Shown piece after piece: positions 34,326 to 43,567 of a DNA stretch of 64,000 bases (its first letter is position 1; each line of letters starts with the position of its first letter). This DNA is from Hymenobacter frigidus (GTDB taxonomy: Bacteria; Bacteroidota; Bacteroidia; Cytophagales; Hymenobacteraceae). Under the pieces are notes generated by a model that was not told the DNA's origin, did not search any database, and saw only the letters and a program-made list of their open reading frames with translations. The position numbers were made by a program, and so were the translations under genes. The stretch is from positions 1-64,000 of the forward strand of contig NZ_BMGY01000023.1 in assembly GCF_014640435.1 (NCBI RefSeq), in the 5' to 3' direction.

Positions 34326-35858
34326 CTAGAAGAAGCCCAGTTTCTGCTGGCTGTAGCTGATGAGCATGTTTTTGGTCTGGCGGTAGTGACTCAGCATCAT
34401 CTTGTGGTTTTCACGGCCGAAACCGGAGGCTTTATAGCCGCCGAAAGGTGCGCCGGCCGGGTAGTCGTGGTAGCAGTTCACCCACACGCGGCCGGCCTGA
34501 ATGGCGCGGGGCATCTGGTACAGCTCGTGGGCATCGCGGCTCCAGAGGCCGGCTCCGAGGCCGTAGAGCGTGTCGTTGGCAATTTCGATGGCCTCGTCGT
34601 TGTCCTTGAACGTAGTGACGGACAGCACCGGGCCAAAAATTTCCTCCTGAAAAATCCGCATTTTGTTGTGGCCCCGGAAGATGGTGGGCTGGATATAGTA
34701 GCCGTCGTGCAGCTCATCGTGCGCGTGGTCGCGGTGGGCTTCGCCGCCGGTCAGCACCTCCGCGCCTTCGGCCTTGCCGATTTCGAGGTAGCTCAGGATT
34801 TTCTCGTACTGGTCGTTGCTGGCCTGCGCGCCCATCATGGTGCTGGGGTCCATGGGGTGGCCGAGCTTGATAGCCTTCACGCGCTCGATGAGGCGGGACA
34901 TAAAGGCATCGTAAATATCCTCGTGGATGAGCAGGCGCGAAGGGCAGGTGCAGATTTCGCCCTGGTTGAGGGCGAACATGGCCGCGCCTTCCAGGCACTT
35001 GTCGAGGAAGTCATCGTCGTGGTCCATCACACTCTTGCAGAACACGTTCGGCGATTTGCCACCCAGCTCCATGGTCACGGGAATGATATTTTCGGCGGCG
35101 TATTGCAGGATGAGGCGGCCGGTGGTGGTTTCGCCGGTGAAAGCGACTTTGTTCACGCGCTTGTTGCTGGCCAGGGGCTTGCCGGCTTCCAGGCCGAAGC
35201 CGTTCACGACGTTGAGCACGCCGGGCGGAATCACGTCCTGCAGCAGCTCCATCAGCACCATAATGCTGGCGGGGGTTTGCTCGGCGGGCTTCACCACCAC
35301 GCAGCAGCCGGCGGCCAGGGCGGGCGCGATTTTCCAGGTGGCCATCAGCAGCGGGAAGTTCCAGGGGATAATCTGGCCCACCACGCCCAACGGCTCCTGA
35401 ATCACGAGCGAGAGCGTGGTTTCATTCAGCTCGGTGGCCGAGCCTTCTTCGGCCCGAATCACGCCCGCGAAGTAGCGGAAGTGGTCGATGGCCAGCGGCA
35501 AATCGGCCGCCATGGTTTCGCGGATGGGCTTGCCGTTTTCCACGGTTTCGGCGGCCGCCAGGTGGGCCAGGTTGGCCTCCATGATATCGGCTATTTTCAG
35601 CAGCACGTTGCTGCGCGTGGCAGCCGAGGCCTTACCCCATGTTTTGAAGGCTTCGTGGGCGGCGTCGAGGGCCAGCTCAATGTCCTCCTTGGTGCTGCGG
35701 GCTACCTTACAAAAGGCCTTGCCATCGATGGGGGAGGGATTGTCGAAATACTGGCCTTTGACCGGGGCCACCCACTTTCCGCCAATGAAATTATCGTAGT
35801 GAGACTTGAACTTGGGGCGTGCCACCAAGGTGGTGGTTTCTTCTAAGGTTTCAGCCAT
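34326..35858 (-). CDS. NAD-dependent aldehyde dehydrogenase
   Basis: A 510-residue ALDH. The Rossmann part and active site are intact: [10 protein letters not shown] (cofactor), glutamate E264 in [10 protein letters not shown] and the catalytic cysteine C303 in [12 protein letters not shown]. The length and the [11 protein letters not shown] form match AldB/acetaldehyde dehydrogenases from bacteria that couple to DUF779. It would oxidise acetaldehyde or another short aldehyde to the acid. A divergent AraC regulator starts 147 bases upstream. This three-gene arrangement argues for inducible aldehyde detoxification. Confidence 0.92.
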   Translation of the reverse strand: MAETLEETTTLVARPKFKSHYDNFIGGKWVAPVKGQYFDNPSPIDGKAFCKVARSTKEDIELALDAAHEAFKTWGKASAATRSNVLLKIADIMEANLAHLAAAETVENGKPIRETMAADLPLAIDHFRYFAGVIRAEEGSATELNETTLSLVIQEPLGVVGQIIPWNFPLLMATWKIAPALAAGCCVVVKPAEQTPASIMVLMELLQDVIPPGVLNVVNGFGLEAGKPLASNKRVNKVAFTGETTTGRLILQYAAENIIPVTMELGGKSPNVFCKSVMDHDDDFLDKCLEGAAMFALNQGEICTCPSRLLIHEDIYDAFMSRLIERVKAIKLGHPMDPSTMMGAQASNDQYEKILSYLEIGKAEGAEVLTGGEAHRDHAHDELHDGYYIQPTIFRGHNKMRIFQEEIFGPVLSVTTFKDNDEAIEIANDTLYGLGAGLWSRDAHELYQMPRAIQAGRVWVNCYHDYPAGAPFGGYKASGFGRENHKMMLSHYRQTKNMLISYSQQKLGFF

Positions 35859-36004
35859 GATGTTGGAAAAAGAAAAGTTGAGTGGGTTAGACAGAACGTA
35901 AAGTTCTTCCTTTAACCTTTCGGCAGGTTGTGGTATTGTCTTAACATGTGCGGGAATAATCGCAACTTGCCAGTCCCAACCCTACACCCGTAATTGTTCT
36001 CACC

Positions 36005-36934
36005 ATGCTTCCCCGCGTTCACCTGCCCGCCACCGTTGCCCCACTCGCCTTCGAACGCCTGCACGCGCTGGTCGAAAACCGGACGGTGTATGCCATGGAT
36101 GGCTTTGAGCTGAACATCTTCGAAACCCACCGCGCCGCCCACCGGGTGCCGCTACGCCTCGACGGCCTAGCCCTAACCACCATGCTGCGCGGCAAAAAGG
36201 TGATGCACCTGCCCAACCGCCCGGCCTTCGATTACCTGCCCGGCGAGTCGGTGGTGGTGGACAAAGGCGAGCTGATGGAAATCGACTTCCCCGATGCCTG
36301 CCCGTGTCAACCAACGCAGTGCCTGGCCGTGGCCATCGCACCCGATACTATCCGCCACACCATCGACCTGCTCAACGAGCGCTACCCCAAGGCCGAAGCT
36401 CACCAGCCCTGGAAGCTGCAAGGCCCCGAACACGCCCACCTCACCAACACCCCCGAACTAACCGACACGCTGGGCCGCCTGGTAGCCGTAGCGCGCACTA
36501 CCGATGTGAATAAGGACGTGCTGGCCGGTTTCACGCTGCAGGAATTGCTGGTGCGGCTGATGCAGACCCAGGCCCGGCAGCTCATCTTCCACGACTACGC
36601 CCGGCACCTCACCACCCACCGCTTTGCCGCCGTGGTGGGCTACATCAAAGACCACCTGACCGAGAGCCTGACCATTGACAAGCTCAGCGCCCTGGCCTGC
36701 ATGAGCAAGGCGACGTTTTTCCGGGTGTTTAAGCGCGAGTTTGGCCTCACGCCGGTCGAATTCATCATCCGGGAGCGGCTGGGCGAGGCCAAGCGCCTGC
36801 TGCGCCACCCGCTGGCCAGCGTGGCCGACGTGTGTCTGCGGGCCGGGTTCAATAACCTGTCCTACTTCCAGGCGCTGTTCAAGAAGTACGAGGGCGTGAC
36901 ACCGGGAGCGTATAGGAAGCAGATGGTGGCGTAA
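36005..36934 (+). CDS. AraC-family transcriptional regulator
   Basis: A 309-residue regulator. The N-terminal ~200 residues form a cupin-like effector domain; PCQPTQCLAVAIAP (about 99-112) includes two Cys residues. The C-terminal ~100 residues are the twin helix-turn-helix domain (SLTIDKLSALACMSKATFFR and VADVCLRAGFNNLSYFQALF). It is divergent from the aldehyde dehydrogenase gene, so it probably controls that operon. The effector is likely an aldehyde or alcohol; this is inferred from position only. Confidence 0.88.
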   Translation: MLPRVHLPATVAPLAFERLHALVENRTVYAMDGFELNIFETHRAAHRVPLRLDGLALTTMLRGKKVMHLPNRPAFDYLPGESVVVDKGELMEIDFPDACPCQPTQCLAVAIAPDTIRHTIDLLNERYPKAEAHQPWKLQGPEHAHLTNTPELTDTLGRLVAVARTTDVNKDVLAGFTLQELLVRLMQTQARQLIFHDYARHLTTHRFAAVVGYIKDHLTESLTIDKLSALACMSKATFFRVFKREFGLTPVEFIIRERLGEAKRLLRHPLASVADVCLRAGFNNLSYFQALFKKYEGVTPGAYRKQMVA

Positions 36935-37010
36935 GTAGCGTGGATTCTGCGAGTCCGCGTTTGCGTTGTCCCGGTACCGTTCGTACGCGGACCCGCAGAG
37001 TCCGCGCTAC
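36935..37010. repeat. Inverted repeat, family C, copy 1
   Basis: 25-nt arms (36935-36959, 36986-37010), three mismatches, GC-rich (GTAGCGTGGATTCTGCGAG at the left). It lies exactly between the AraC stop and the convergent bestrophin stop, so it may act as a transcription terminator in both directions. Confidence 0.82.
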
Positions 37011-37937
37011 TTAAAACACTACGCTGTATGGCACATCAGCCAGGCCTTTCACGTCCTCGTGCAGCTCTACGCCCAGGATTTCGTACACGTTGGCCCGGAT
37101 GCGGTTGGAGATTAGCGTGAGCGGCAAATCATTGCTGTCTTTGCCGAACGGGTCTTCGATTTCATCGCCAATCATTTCCACGCCCAGCAGCGCGTAGGCC
37201 CCGAACATGGTGACAGGAACGGTGAGGTACTGGTAGGTATCGAGCAGATTGAACGGCATTATCAGGATAAAAACCGAGATAAAGCCCTTGATAAAGTAGC
37301 TGTAGGAGAACGGAATGGGCGTTGATTTAATCCGCTCGCAGGCCCCGGCCACGTCGAGCAGGGTTTCGTGATGCCGCTGAATGGTGATGAGGTGCGCAGG
37401 CAGGATAATTTCCTCTCGCAGCAGCCGCTCGTAGAATTCCTGGAGCAGCGCCGACAAGCGGGAGGGCACGTGGCTGGCCCCACGCAACCGCTCGATGAAG
37501 CCCGCTTCGACTTCTTCTAATTTCTCAAACCGGACGCCTTTGCGCAGGTGGCCATCCAGGGCAATGGGGAAGTTGGCGAGCAGCTTGGCGAGGTAGTTTC
37601 GGTTGGCGTAATCGGTGGCGGGCAGGCGGGCGTGGAGCAGCACGGCCAGGTTGCGGCAGTCGTTCACGAGCTGGCCCCAGAGGCGGCGGCCTTCGTAAAA
37701 CCGGTCGTAAGCGGTATTGGTCCGGAACACCAGCAGCAGGCTAAGCATGATGCCCATAAAGGAGAAGAACTCCTTATCAACCTGAATATTCATCCGGTCG
37801 AACCGGATAACGAAGGCCGTGACAGCGGTGGCGTAGAGGCCCACCAGCAGCACCCGCTTCAGCAGCAGGCGAATGACGCCCGAGGAGCGCAGGTGGCGCA
37901 GGGCTTCCCACCAGTCGGTCGATTTGTAGATAATCAT
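37011..37937 (-). CDS. Bestrophin-family anion channel
   Basis: A 308-residue membrane protein of the bestrophin/UPF0187 family. Several membrane helices are visible, e.g. LLLKRVLLVGLYATAVTAFV near the N-terminus. Family hallmarks are FRTNTAYDRFYEGRRLWGQL (~72-91) and PIPFSYSYFIKGFIS, the pore region equivalent (~210). It ends with the acidic GDEIEDPFGKDSNDLPL, the calcium-clasp-like segment. Bacterial homologues conduct anions or cations. The ATG at 37937 gives the normal N-terminus; the longer frame to 37979 adds a hydrophilic leader. It is followed by the GreB-like gene upstream on the same strand. Confidence 0.87.
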   Translation of the reverse strand: MIIYKSTDWWEALRHLRSSGVIRLLLKRVLLVGLYATAVTAFVIRFDRMNIQVDKEFFSFMGIMLSLLLVFRTNTAYDRFYEGRRLWGQLVNDCRNLAVLLHARLPATDYANRNYLAKLLANFPIALDGHLRKGVRFEKLEEVEAGFIERLRGASHVPSRLSALLQEFYERLLREEIILPAHLITIQRHHETLLDVAGACERIKSTPIPFSYSYFIKGFISVFILIMPFNLLDTYQYLTVPVTMFGAYALLGVEMIGDEIEDPFGKDSNDLPLTLISNRIRANVYEILGVELHEDVKGLADVPYSVVF

Positions 37938-37981
37938 GCAGTAGCGGTGGCCGGGCCGTTTGGTCGGCGCGGCGGCCAAAA

Positions 37982-38506
37982 TTACGCGCTGACGTATTCG
38001 ATACGCACCACTTCTACCGTTTCTGGCTTGGGTCCGAGCTGCAGCGTGGCCGTTTTGCCCAGCTTGAGGCCCTGCACCGCCCGCGCAATGGGCGCCACAA
38101 ACGCGACCCGGCCCAGCACCACATCGGCCTCATCAACGCCCACGATGGTGAACGTGCGCTCGAAACCGACCTTCCCGCCGCTCACCGTGCGCAACGTGAC
38201 GGTAGCTCCGAAGCGGACTTCACCGGTCGGCTGACCGGCGGGGTCCACCAGCCGGGCGCTGCCCAGGCGCTCGGTGAGCTGGGCCAGCCGGCCGTTGTGG
38301 AGCGAGAGCTGGCGGGTGCGGTCAGTATCATTGTCGTGGTTGGCCTCGGCCTGGGCACGCGCCATTTCCAGGGCGGCCAGCTCGGCCCGGAGCTGGGCCA
38401 GCCCGGCGGGGGTAACGTAGTTGGGCGTGCCCGCTGGCAGGGCTGCCCGGGGCGGAATAATAGGCGGCGTCTGGACGTCGTCCTCTTTAACAAATCCTCG
38501 GCTCAT
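37982..38506 (-). CDS. GreA/GreB-like transcript cleavage factor
   Basis: A 174-residue protein with the GreB-like start MSRGFVKEDD. It has a helical N-terminal coiled-coil half (LAQLRAELAALEMARAQAE ... NGRLAQLTERLG) and a C-terminal FKBP-like half (VRFGATVTLRTVSGG, TFTIVGVDEAD). Gre factors enter the RNA polymerase secondary channel and stimulate cleavage of backtracked RNA. The coiled-coil tip residues expected as acidic (usually D/E pairs) appear as NHDNDTD, consistent with function. Start chosen by family alignment; frame open to 38572. Gap to the bestrophin gene is 44 bases. Confidence 0.85.
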   Translation of the reverse strand: MSRGFVKEDDVQTPPIIPPRAALPAGTPNYVTPAGLAQLRAELAALEMARAQAEANHDNDTDRTRQLSLHNGRLAQLTERLGSARLVDPAGQPTGEVRFGATVTLRTVSGGKVGFERTFTIVGVDEADVVLGRVAFVAPIARAVQGLKLGKTATLQLGPKPETVEVVRIEYVSA

Positions 38507-38624
38507 GCCTGAGCAAACGCAGGTGCGCCGAGCAGGTTGCGGTGCCGCCGCGCAACCATCGGGGCCAAACAATGGTTACCCTGCCCTCTGTTACTACTCT
38601 ATTTCGATTCGTTCGCGCTGATTA

Positions 38625-39827
38625 ATGTCTGAACTGCTTACCGAGTCTGCTCTGCCGGCAGTTGCTCCTCCCCTACCAGCTCATCGCCTCTCCGGCGGGC
38701 TGGTGTGGCTCATGGCCCTCACCTGCGGGCTGGTGGTGGCCAATATCTACTACAACCAACCGCTGCTGGCCGCCATTGGCCGCACCTTTCGCCTCTCCGA
38801 TAGCAGCGCGAGCCTGGTGGCCACGGCCACCCAGGTAGGGTACACGCTGGGCATGCTGTTTGTGGTGCCATTAGGCGATAAGCTCGAGCGCAAGCGCATG
38901 ATGCTGATTATGCTGCTGGGCGCGGCGGCGTGCATGGGCCTGGCGGCCGTAGCACCCAGCTTTGCGGTGCTGGCGGGAGCCAGCGTGCTTATCGGCATCT
39001 TTTCGGCGGTGCCGCAACTGCTGGTGCCCATGGCCGCGCACCTGGCGCCCGAAGAAAGCCGCGGCCGGATTGTGGGCCGCGTCATGAGCGGCTTGCTCAT
39101 CGGCATTCTGCTCTCGCGCGCGCTGAGCGGCTACGTGGGCCTGCACCTGGGCTGGCGCGCCATGTTTGAGATTGGGGCCGGGCTCATGCTGCTGCTCGGC
39201 GCGCTCCTGGCCTGGAAGCTCCCCACCGACCAGCCCACCTTCACCGGCTCCTACGCCTCCCTGATGAAGTCCTTGCTCACCCTCACCCGCGAGCAGGCCC
39301 CCCTGCGGCGGGCCGCCCTGATTGGCGCGAGCCTCTTTGCCGCCTTCAGCGTGTTCTGGACCACACTCACATTTTACCTCGAAAGCCCGGCCTTTGGCTA
39401 CGGCAGCGACGTAGTGGGCTTTTTTGGGCTCATTGGCGCTTTTGGGGCCCTGGCCGCGCCGCTGGCGGGCAAGATGGCCGACACCCGCGGACCGGCCTAC
39501 ACCATCACCTCGGGCATCGTGCTGACCCTGGTGGCTTATGCGGTGCTGGGGCTGGCCGGTGCGTACGTGGCCGGGCTAGTGGTGGGGGTAATTCTGCTGG
39601 ACGTGGGCGTGCAGGCCACGCACATTTCCAACCAGTCGATGGTATTTTCGCTGGTTCCCGCAGCCCGCAGCCGCCTCAATACCGTGTACATGACGGCGTA
39701 TTTCATCGGTGGCTCGTTGGGTTCGATTGCCGGTGGCCTGGCTTGGACGCACGGCGGCTGGCCGGCCGTGTGCCTGCTGGGCGGGGCCCTGACCGCCGTG
39801 GCACTGGTAGCCAGCCGCCAAAAATAA
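38625..39827 (+). CDS. MFS transporter
   Basis: A 400-residue, 12-helix major facilitator. The signature between helices 2 and 3 is GMLFVVPLGDKLERKRMML (D-x-x-x-R-K/R). The N-terminal helix is preceded by a Pro-rich cytoplasmic tail. The sequence resembles YnfM/ArsJ-type multidrug or small-solute exporters (NIYYNQPLLAAIGRTFRLSD near residues 40-59). Substrate unknown. It is divergent from the GreB-like gene, with 118 bases between, and ends 56 bases before the convergent rfbD. Confidence 0.87.
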   Translation: MSELLTESALPAVAPPLPAHRLSGGLVWLMALTCGLVVANIYYNQPLLAAIGRTFRLSDSSASLVATATQVGYTLGMLFVVPLGDKLERKRMMLIMLLGAAACMGLAAVAPSFAVLAGASVLIGIFSAVPQLLVPMAAHLAPEESRGRIVGRVMSGLLIGILLSRALSGYVGLHLGWRAMFEIGAGLMLLLGALLAWKLPTDQPTFTGSYASLMKSLLTLTREQAPLRRAALIGASLFAAFSVFWTTLTFYLESPAFGYGSDVVGFFGLIGAFGALAAPLAGKMADTRGPAYTITSGIVLTLVAYAVLGLAGAYVAGLVVGVILLDVGVQATHISNQSMVFSLVPAARSRLNTVYMTAYFIGGSLGSIAGGLAWTHGGWPAVCLLGGALTAVALVASRQK

Positions 39828-39883
39828 GCGGCCCTCTTGCTTTGACGGCAACCTTGCCCCTGCCGGGCACGGCAATGAACCGA

Positions 39884-40738
39884 CTACTTCAACCGGCCCA
39901 AGCAAGTTTGCAGACTCTCGCGCCAGTGCGGAATGGCCACGCCCAATTGGGTTTTCGCCTTGGTCTTATCCATCACCGAATACAGCGGCCGGGTGGCTTT
40001 GGTCGGATACTCAGCCGTGCGAATGGGTACGGTTTTGACTACGGTACCACTCAATTCGAAAATGGCGGTGGCGAAGTCGTACCACGAAGTCAGGCCCTCA
40101 TTGCTGTAGTGGTAGAGGCCGAATTCCTGGCTTTGGGTTTCGATGAGGTGCAGGATGCAGCCCGCCAGGTCAACGCCGTAAGTGGGCGTGCCCGCCTGGT
40201 CCCAGATAACGCGCAACTCGTCGCGCTCTCGACCCAGCTTCAGCATGGTTTTCACGAAATTTCCCGCGAATTCGGAGTACAGCCAGCTGGTGCGCAGGAT
40301 GAAATACCGGTTGGTGAGCGGCGCAATCACCTGCTCGCCTTCCAGCTTGGTGAGGCCGTACAAGCTGATGGGAACCGTTTCATCGGTCTCCAGCAGCGGC
40401 TGGTTGCCGGTACCGGCAAACACGAAATCAGTCGAAATCTGGATGAGGACGGTACCGTGTTCACTACAGAGCCGGGCCAGGTTTTCCACGCCGTCGCGGT
40501 TGATTTTGCGGGCGATTTCCACCTCATCCTCGGCCTTGTCCACGGCCGTGTAGGCGGCACAGTTGATGACGTAGGCCGGGCGGTAATCGGCAAATAATGC
40601 CGCCAGGCCGGCCGGGTCCAGGATATTCGCCTGCGCCTCGGCTAAAAACACCAAACCGGGCGTGTTGCGCGCTTCTGCCACGTAGGCCAGGCACTGCCCC
40701 AACTGCCCGGAGGCCCCAAAAACCAATACATTTCCCAT
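39884..40738 (-). CDS. rfbD: dTDP-4-dehydrorhamnose reductase (RmlD)
   Basis: A 284-residue extended SDR enzyme. It reduces dTDP-4-dehydrorhamnose to dTDP-L-rhamnose using NAD(P)H. The nucleotide loop is VFGASGQLG (residues 5-13), the Tyr-Lys pair lies in SLYGLTKLEGE and the serine in ISTDFVFAG. Other RmlD marks: INCAAYTAVDKAEDE and LRTSWLYSEFAGNFVKTML. No rmlA/B/C genes are near, so the other dTDP-rhamnose genes must be elsewhere. It is 27 bases downstream of the TIGR03915 gene on the same strand, so it may be read through from that operon. Confidence 0.92.
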   Translation of the reverse strand: MGNVLVFGASGQLGQCLAYVAEARNTPGLVFLAEAQANILDPAGLAALFADYRPAYVINCAAYTAVDKAEDEVEIARKINRDGVENLARLCSEHGTVLIQISTDFVFAGTGNQPLLETDETVPISLYGLTKLEGEQVIAPLTNRYFILRTSWLYSEFAGNFVKTMLKLGRERDELRVIWDQAGTPTYGVDLAGCILHLIETQSQEFGLYHYSNEGLTSWYDFATAIFELSGTVVKTVPIRTAEYPTKATRPLYSVMDKTKAKTQLGVAIPHWRESLQTCLGRLK

Positions 40739-40765
40739 AAACGGCGCGGCTTGCTAGCTCTTCTC

Positions 40766-41686
40766 TTATTCGAGGCGCAAGTTAGCGTCCGTCGGCGGGC
40801 GCTTGTTGTTGATGGGCACAAAACGCTGCTCGCGCGGCTGCTTTTCGCTCAGATATTTCCAGTAGCGCAGCGGAATGTGACGGCGGTGCAGCTTCATGTT
40901 CTTGCGCTCGGGAATGTTGACGTGGTCGAAATACGCCTGCCAGAGCACCTTGAACAGTGGCTCCCGCTCATCGAGCACGGTGGCGGCCAGGTCGGTGGCT
41001 TTCATGCCGGGCCGGTCTACCTCAAACTGCACCACGTCGGTGCGCGTGAGGTCATAGTACAGCCCGTAGTGGCGGCGGCGGTCATAAATCAGCCAGCGCT
41101 GGTCGGCGTAGCGCTTGGTAAAGTGCGCCGCGATGAGCGGCAGCACGTCAAAATCGGGCTCGATGGTGGCGTGAAACAGCTCGTCGCTCGTTTTCTCGAA
41201 GCGCACGAAGGCCTCCATCCGGTGCTTTTCGCGGAACATCTGCTGGGCCAGGCGCTGCACGCGGCGCACGTCGGCGTTGGCGTAGTTCTCGGCAATGTCC
41301 TGGACCGAGCGCAGGGCCAAGTCTACGTAGCGGAAAATGAGCAATTCCCGGTCGGCATCCTCGCTCAAAAACACGTGGTAGAGACGGACGCGGGCCTCCG
41401 GGTCCATCGTTTTCAGCAGCCCTTCCCACACGCGGGTGGCCAGCGCCTCATCGGTTTCGCGGTGCGCGGGTTGGGCAAATAGGCCAGTTTGGGCCGTGGC
41501 CTCGGGCTGAATACTGTTGGGCGCGGCCCGCCAGTCGTACACCGTGAACAGCACCGTGAGCAGGCCCTCAAACGTACCGTCGTAGGTGTAGTCGCGGGGC
41601 GGGGCCGTGAGCGCCGGCGCCCCGGGCCGGCGCGAGGCGGCGGTTACAAGCGCAGTAGAAGGACGGCGAACTGGTTTCAAAGGCAA
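40766..41686 (-). CDS. TIGR03915/DUF4130 putative DNA repair protein
   Basis: A 306-residue protein of a family predicted, but not shown, to act in DNA repair. The start of the core is YTYDGTFEGLLTVLFTVYDW (residues ~33-52). Features of the family follow: VRLYHVFLSEDADRELLIFRY, DVRRVQRLAQQMFREKHRMEAFVRF and the C-terminal IPERKNMKLHRRHIPLRYWKYL. The family equals the N-terminal part of some UdgX-like uracil-DNA glycosylase fusions. It is encoded downstream of the radical SAM partner (42100-43368) and a small Cys-rich protein. A family A repeat lies between this gene and the small one. No enzymatic residues can be assigned. Confidence 0.87.
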   Translation of the reverse strand: MPLKPVRRPSTALVTAASRRPGAPALTAPPRDYTYDGTFEGLLTVLFTVYDWRAAPNSIQPEATAQTGLFAQPAHRETDEALATRVWEGLLKTMDPEARVRLYHVFLSEDADRELLIFRYVDLALRSVQDIAENYANADVRRVQRLAQQMFREKHRMEAFVRFEKTSDELFHATIEPDFDVLPLIAAHFTKRYADQRWLIYDRRRHYGLYYDLTRTDVVQFEVDRPGMKATDLAATVLDEREPLFKVLWQAYFDHVNIPERKNMKLHRRHIPLRYWKYLSEKQPREQRFVPINNKRPPTDANLRLE

Positions 41687-41693
41687 ATTAATA

Positions 41694-41804
41694 GAACGTC
41701 ATGCTGAGCGAAGCCGAAGCATCTCTGCCACGCAACTAATCAATGCTCTCGCAACAAAGCGGTAGAGATGCTCCGGCAAGCGGACGCCAGATGAAGCATG
41801 ACGG
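41694..41804. repeat. Dispersed palindromic repeat A, copy 5 (mosaic ends)
   Basis: Left end GAACGTCATGCTGAGCGAAG; right end CGGACGCCAGATGAAGCATG-ACGG. The two ends belong to two different sequence subtypes of the family, so they pair imperfectly: the left pairs with the CTGAGC-type ends, the right with the CATCTGGCGTCCG-type ends found at 59814 and 61175. It lies inside the DNA-repair operon. Confidence 0.85.
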
Positions 41805-41824
41805 GCTGTTGTCTTCAACATTCC

Positions 41825-42094
41825 TTACGCGGCCTGCTGGTGCTGCTCGTCCTGCCGGGCGGCGGCGCGGGTGCGGGCATCGTCGTGCAACTGGCGCACC
41901 AGCGGCATGAGCTCGCTGATGCGGCAGCAGCACGAGAGGCGGTTTACTTTATCAGAAGAGGGCGTGGTGCGAAACGGCACGTTTTGACGGTGGATGACTT
42001 TCATGACGGAGAAAAAGATATCGTTCTGGACGCCGCCCAAGCTGCTTTTCTGCAGCGGGGGGAGGCCGTTCGAAAAAGAGGCGTTGTGGTTCAT
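41825..42094 (-). CDS. Small Cys-cluster protein in radical SAM operon
   Basis: An 89-residue protein that I do not recognise. It begins only five bases after the stop codon of the TIGR03916 gene, in the same direction, which argues for translational coupling and a real gene. It has a hydrophilic N-terminus, a central basic segment (VMKVIHRQNVPFRTTPSSDK) and an unusual C55-C56-C57 cluster in RLSCCCRISEL. The C-terminal helix is Gln/Ala/Arg-rich and possibly amphipathic. No signal or membrane segment. An opposite-strand open frame also exists, but the coupling favours this one. The Cys cluster might bind metal or contact the radical SAM partner. Confidence 0.55.
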   Translation of the reverse strand: MNHNASFSNGLPPLQKSSLGGVQNDIFFSVMKVIHRQNVPFRTTPSSDKVNRLSCCCRISELMPLVRQLHDDARTRAAARQDEQHQQAA

Positions 42095-42099
42095 GACTA

Positions 42100-43368
42100 C
42101 TACTGAGGTTGCGCAAATAAATCGAGTTGCTGCGTGACCAAGGCGGAGCGCACCGAGCCGGCCCCAAACAGAATCTGGCGGCGCACCTGCTGCTCGCTCA
42201 GCTCGCCGATAACGGGCTGGTGCTCGCCCTGGCAGGTGAGGAAGTACTTGGCGCGCTTGAGCACCACGCCCAGCTGGCGCAGGGTTTCCATGTTGAGCGT
42301 GGCGAAGCGGCGGGCCGCGATGATGCGCTTGGCCGAGCGCGCGCCCACGCCGGGAATGCGCAGTATCATCTCGTACTCGGCCGTGTTCACGTCCACCGGG
42401 AAAATGTGGCGGTTGCGCAGGGCCCAGGCCAGCTTGGGGTCAATTTCGAGGTCGAGGTGCGGGTGTGCCGGGTCCAGGATTTCATCGGCCTGAAAGCCGT
42501 AGAAGCGCATCAGCCAGTCGGTCTGGTACAGGCGGTGCTCCCGGATAACGGGCGGCTGGGTCACCTGCGGCAGGCGGGCGTCGTCGGTCACGGGGATATA
42601 GCCGGAATAGTACACCCGCTTCAGGCCGTAGCCCTTATATAGGCTGTCAGTCAGCTTAATAATCTGCAAATCCGTCTCGGCGCTGGCCCCCACGATGAGC
42701 TGCGTGCTTTGGCCGGCGGTGGCGAAGGCGGGCACTTTCCTGAACAGCGCCTTCTCTTCCTTGTTCTGAATAATGCCGTCCCGAATCTGGCCCATCGGGG
42801 TCAGGATTTCGGCGTAATTCTTTTCCGGGGCCAGCGTGGTCAGGGCCAATTCCGAGGGCAGCTCGATATTCACGCTGAGGCGGTCGGCGTAGAGGCCGGC
42901 TTCGGCAATGAGCTCAGGCGAGGCGCCGGGAATGGTTTTGACGTGGATGTAGCCGTTGAACTTGTGCTCGGTGCGCAGCTTTTTCACAATGCGCACGAGG
43001 CGTTCCATGGTGTAGTCGGGGCTGGAGAAAATACCGGAGCTCAGGAACAGGCCCTCGATGTAGTTGCGGCGGTAGAAGTTGATGGTCAGGTCCACCACTT
43101 CGTCCACGGTGAAGGCGGCGCGCTTCACGTCGTTCGAGCGGCGCGACACGCAGTAGGCGCAGTCGAAAATGCAGTGGTTGGTGAGCAGAATCTTGAGCAG
43201 GCTCACGCAACGGCCGTCCTCGGTGTAGCTGTGGCAGATGCCCATGCCCTCGGCATTGCCGAGGCCTTTGTTCTCGTTTTTGCGCTTGCCGCCGCTGCTG
43301 CTGCACGATACATCGTACTTCGCGGCATCGGCTAATATACTTAGTTTCTCCTGGATGCGCTCGTTCAT
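42100..43368 (-). CDS. TIGR03916 radical SAM protein, putative DNA modification/repair
   Basis: A 422-residue radical SAM enzyme. The [4Fe-4S] motif is C66-IFD-C70-AY-C73 (CX3CX2C) in LTNHCIFDCAYCVSRR. Additional N-terminal Cys (C22, C45, C54; GICHSYTEDGRC) may bind an auxiliary cluster. A C-terminal helix-hairpin-helix, RIPGVGARSAKRIIAARR (around 340), is a DNA-binding fold, which is why the family is predicted to modify or repair DNA. The length matches the family. It is the first gene of the minus-strand operon 43368-39884. Substrate and reaction are unknown. Confidence 0.92.
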   Translation of the reverse strand: MNERIQEKLSILADAAKYDVSCSSSGGKRKNENKGLGNAEGMGICHSYTEDGRCVSLLKILLTNHCIFDCAYCVSRRSNDVKRAAFTVDEVVDLTINFYRRNYIEGLFLSSGIFSSPDYTMERLVRIVKKLRTEHKFNGYIHVKTIPGASPELIAEAGLYADRLSVNIELPSELALTTLAPEKNYAEILTPMGQIRDGIIQNKEEKALFRKVPAFATAGQSTQLIVGASAETDLQIIKLTDSLYKGYGLKRVYYSGYIPVTDDARLPQVTQPPVIREHRLYQTDWLMRFYGFQADEILDPAHPHLDLEIDPKLAWALRNRHIFPVDVNTAEYEMILRIPGVGARSAKRIIAARRFATLNMETLRQLGVVLKRAKYFLTCQGEHQPVIGELSEQQVRRQILFGAGSVRSALVTQQLDLFAQPQ

Positions 43369-43567
43369 ACGGAAGGGCTTGCTTTCGGGCTTAAAAGTAC
43401 TAAACGTTGGCTAAATAGCCACTAGCTTTCAAGCTAATTTTATTGGAAATAGTTTCTCTTTTATAAAAAATAGCTGCTGTTCGGCTGGCCCATTTGGTTA
43501 GCAAATAGTTGGAGATACTGCGAACGGCTGAGGCTTGTTTTCGTACTTTGTGGCGTTGCGTGCCATT

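Noticed and set aside
34386..35846. 486-codon + strand open frame opposite the aldehyde dehydrogenase
   Set aside because: Covers the whole catalytic gene in antisense; composition is typical of shadow frames and no domain is recognisable.
41798..42106. + strand 102-codon frame overlapping the small Cys-cluster gene
   Set aside because: The minus-strand frame starts 5 bases after the radical SAM stop, and the + strand product resembles a shadow frame; I judged the minus strand more likely, with moderate confidence.
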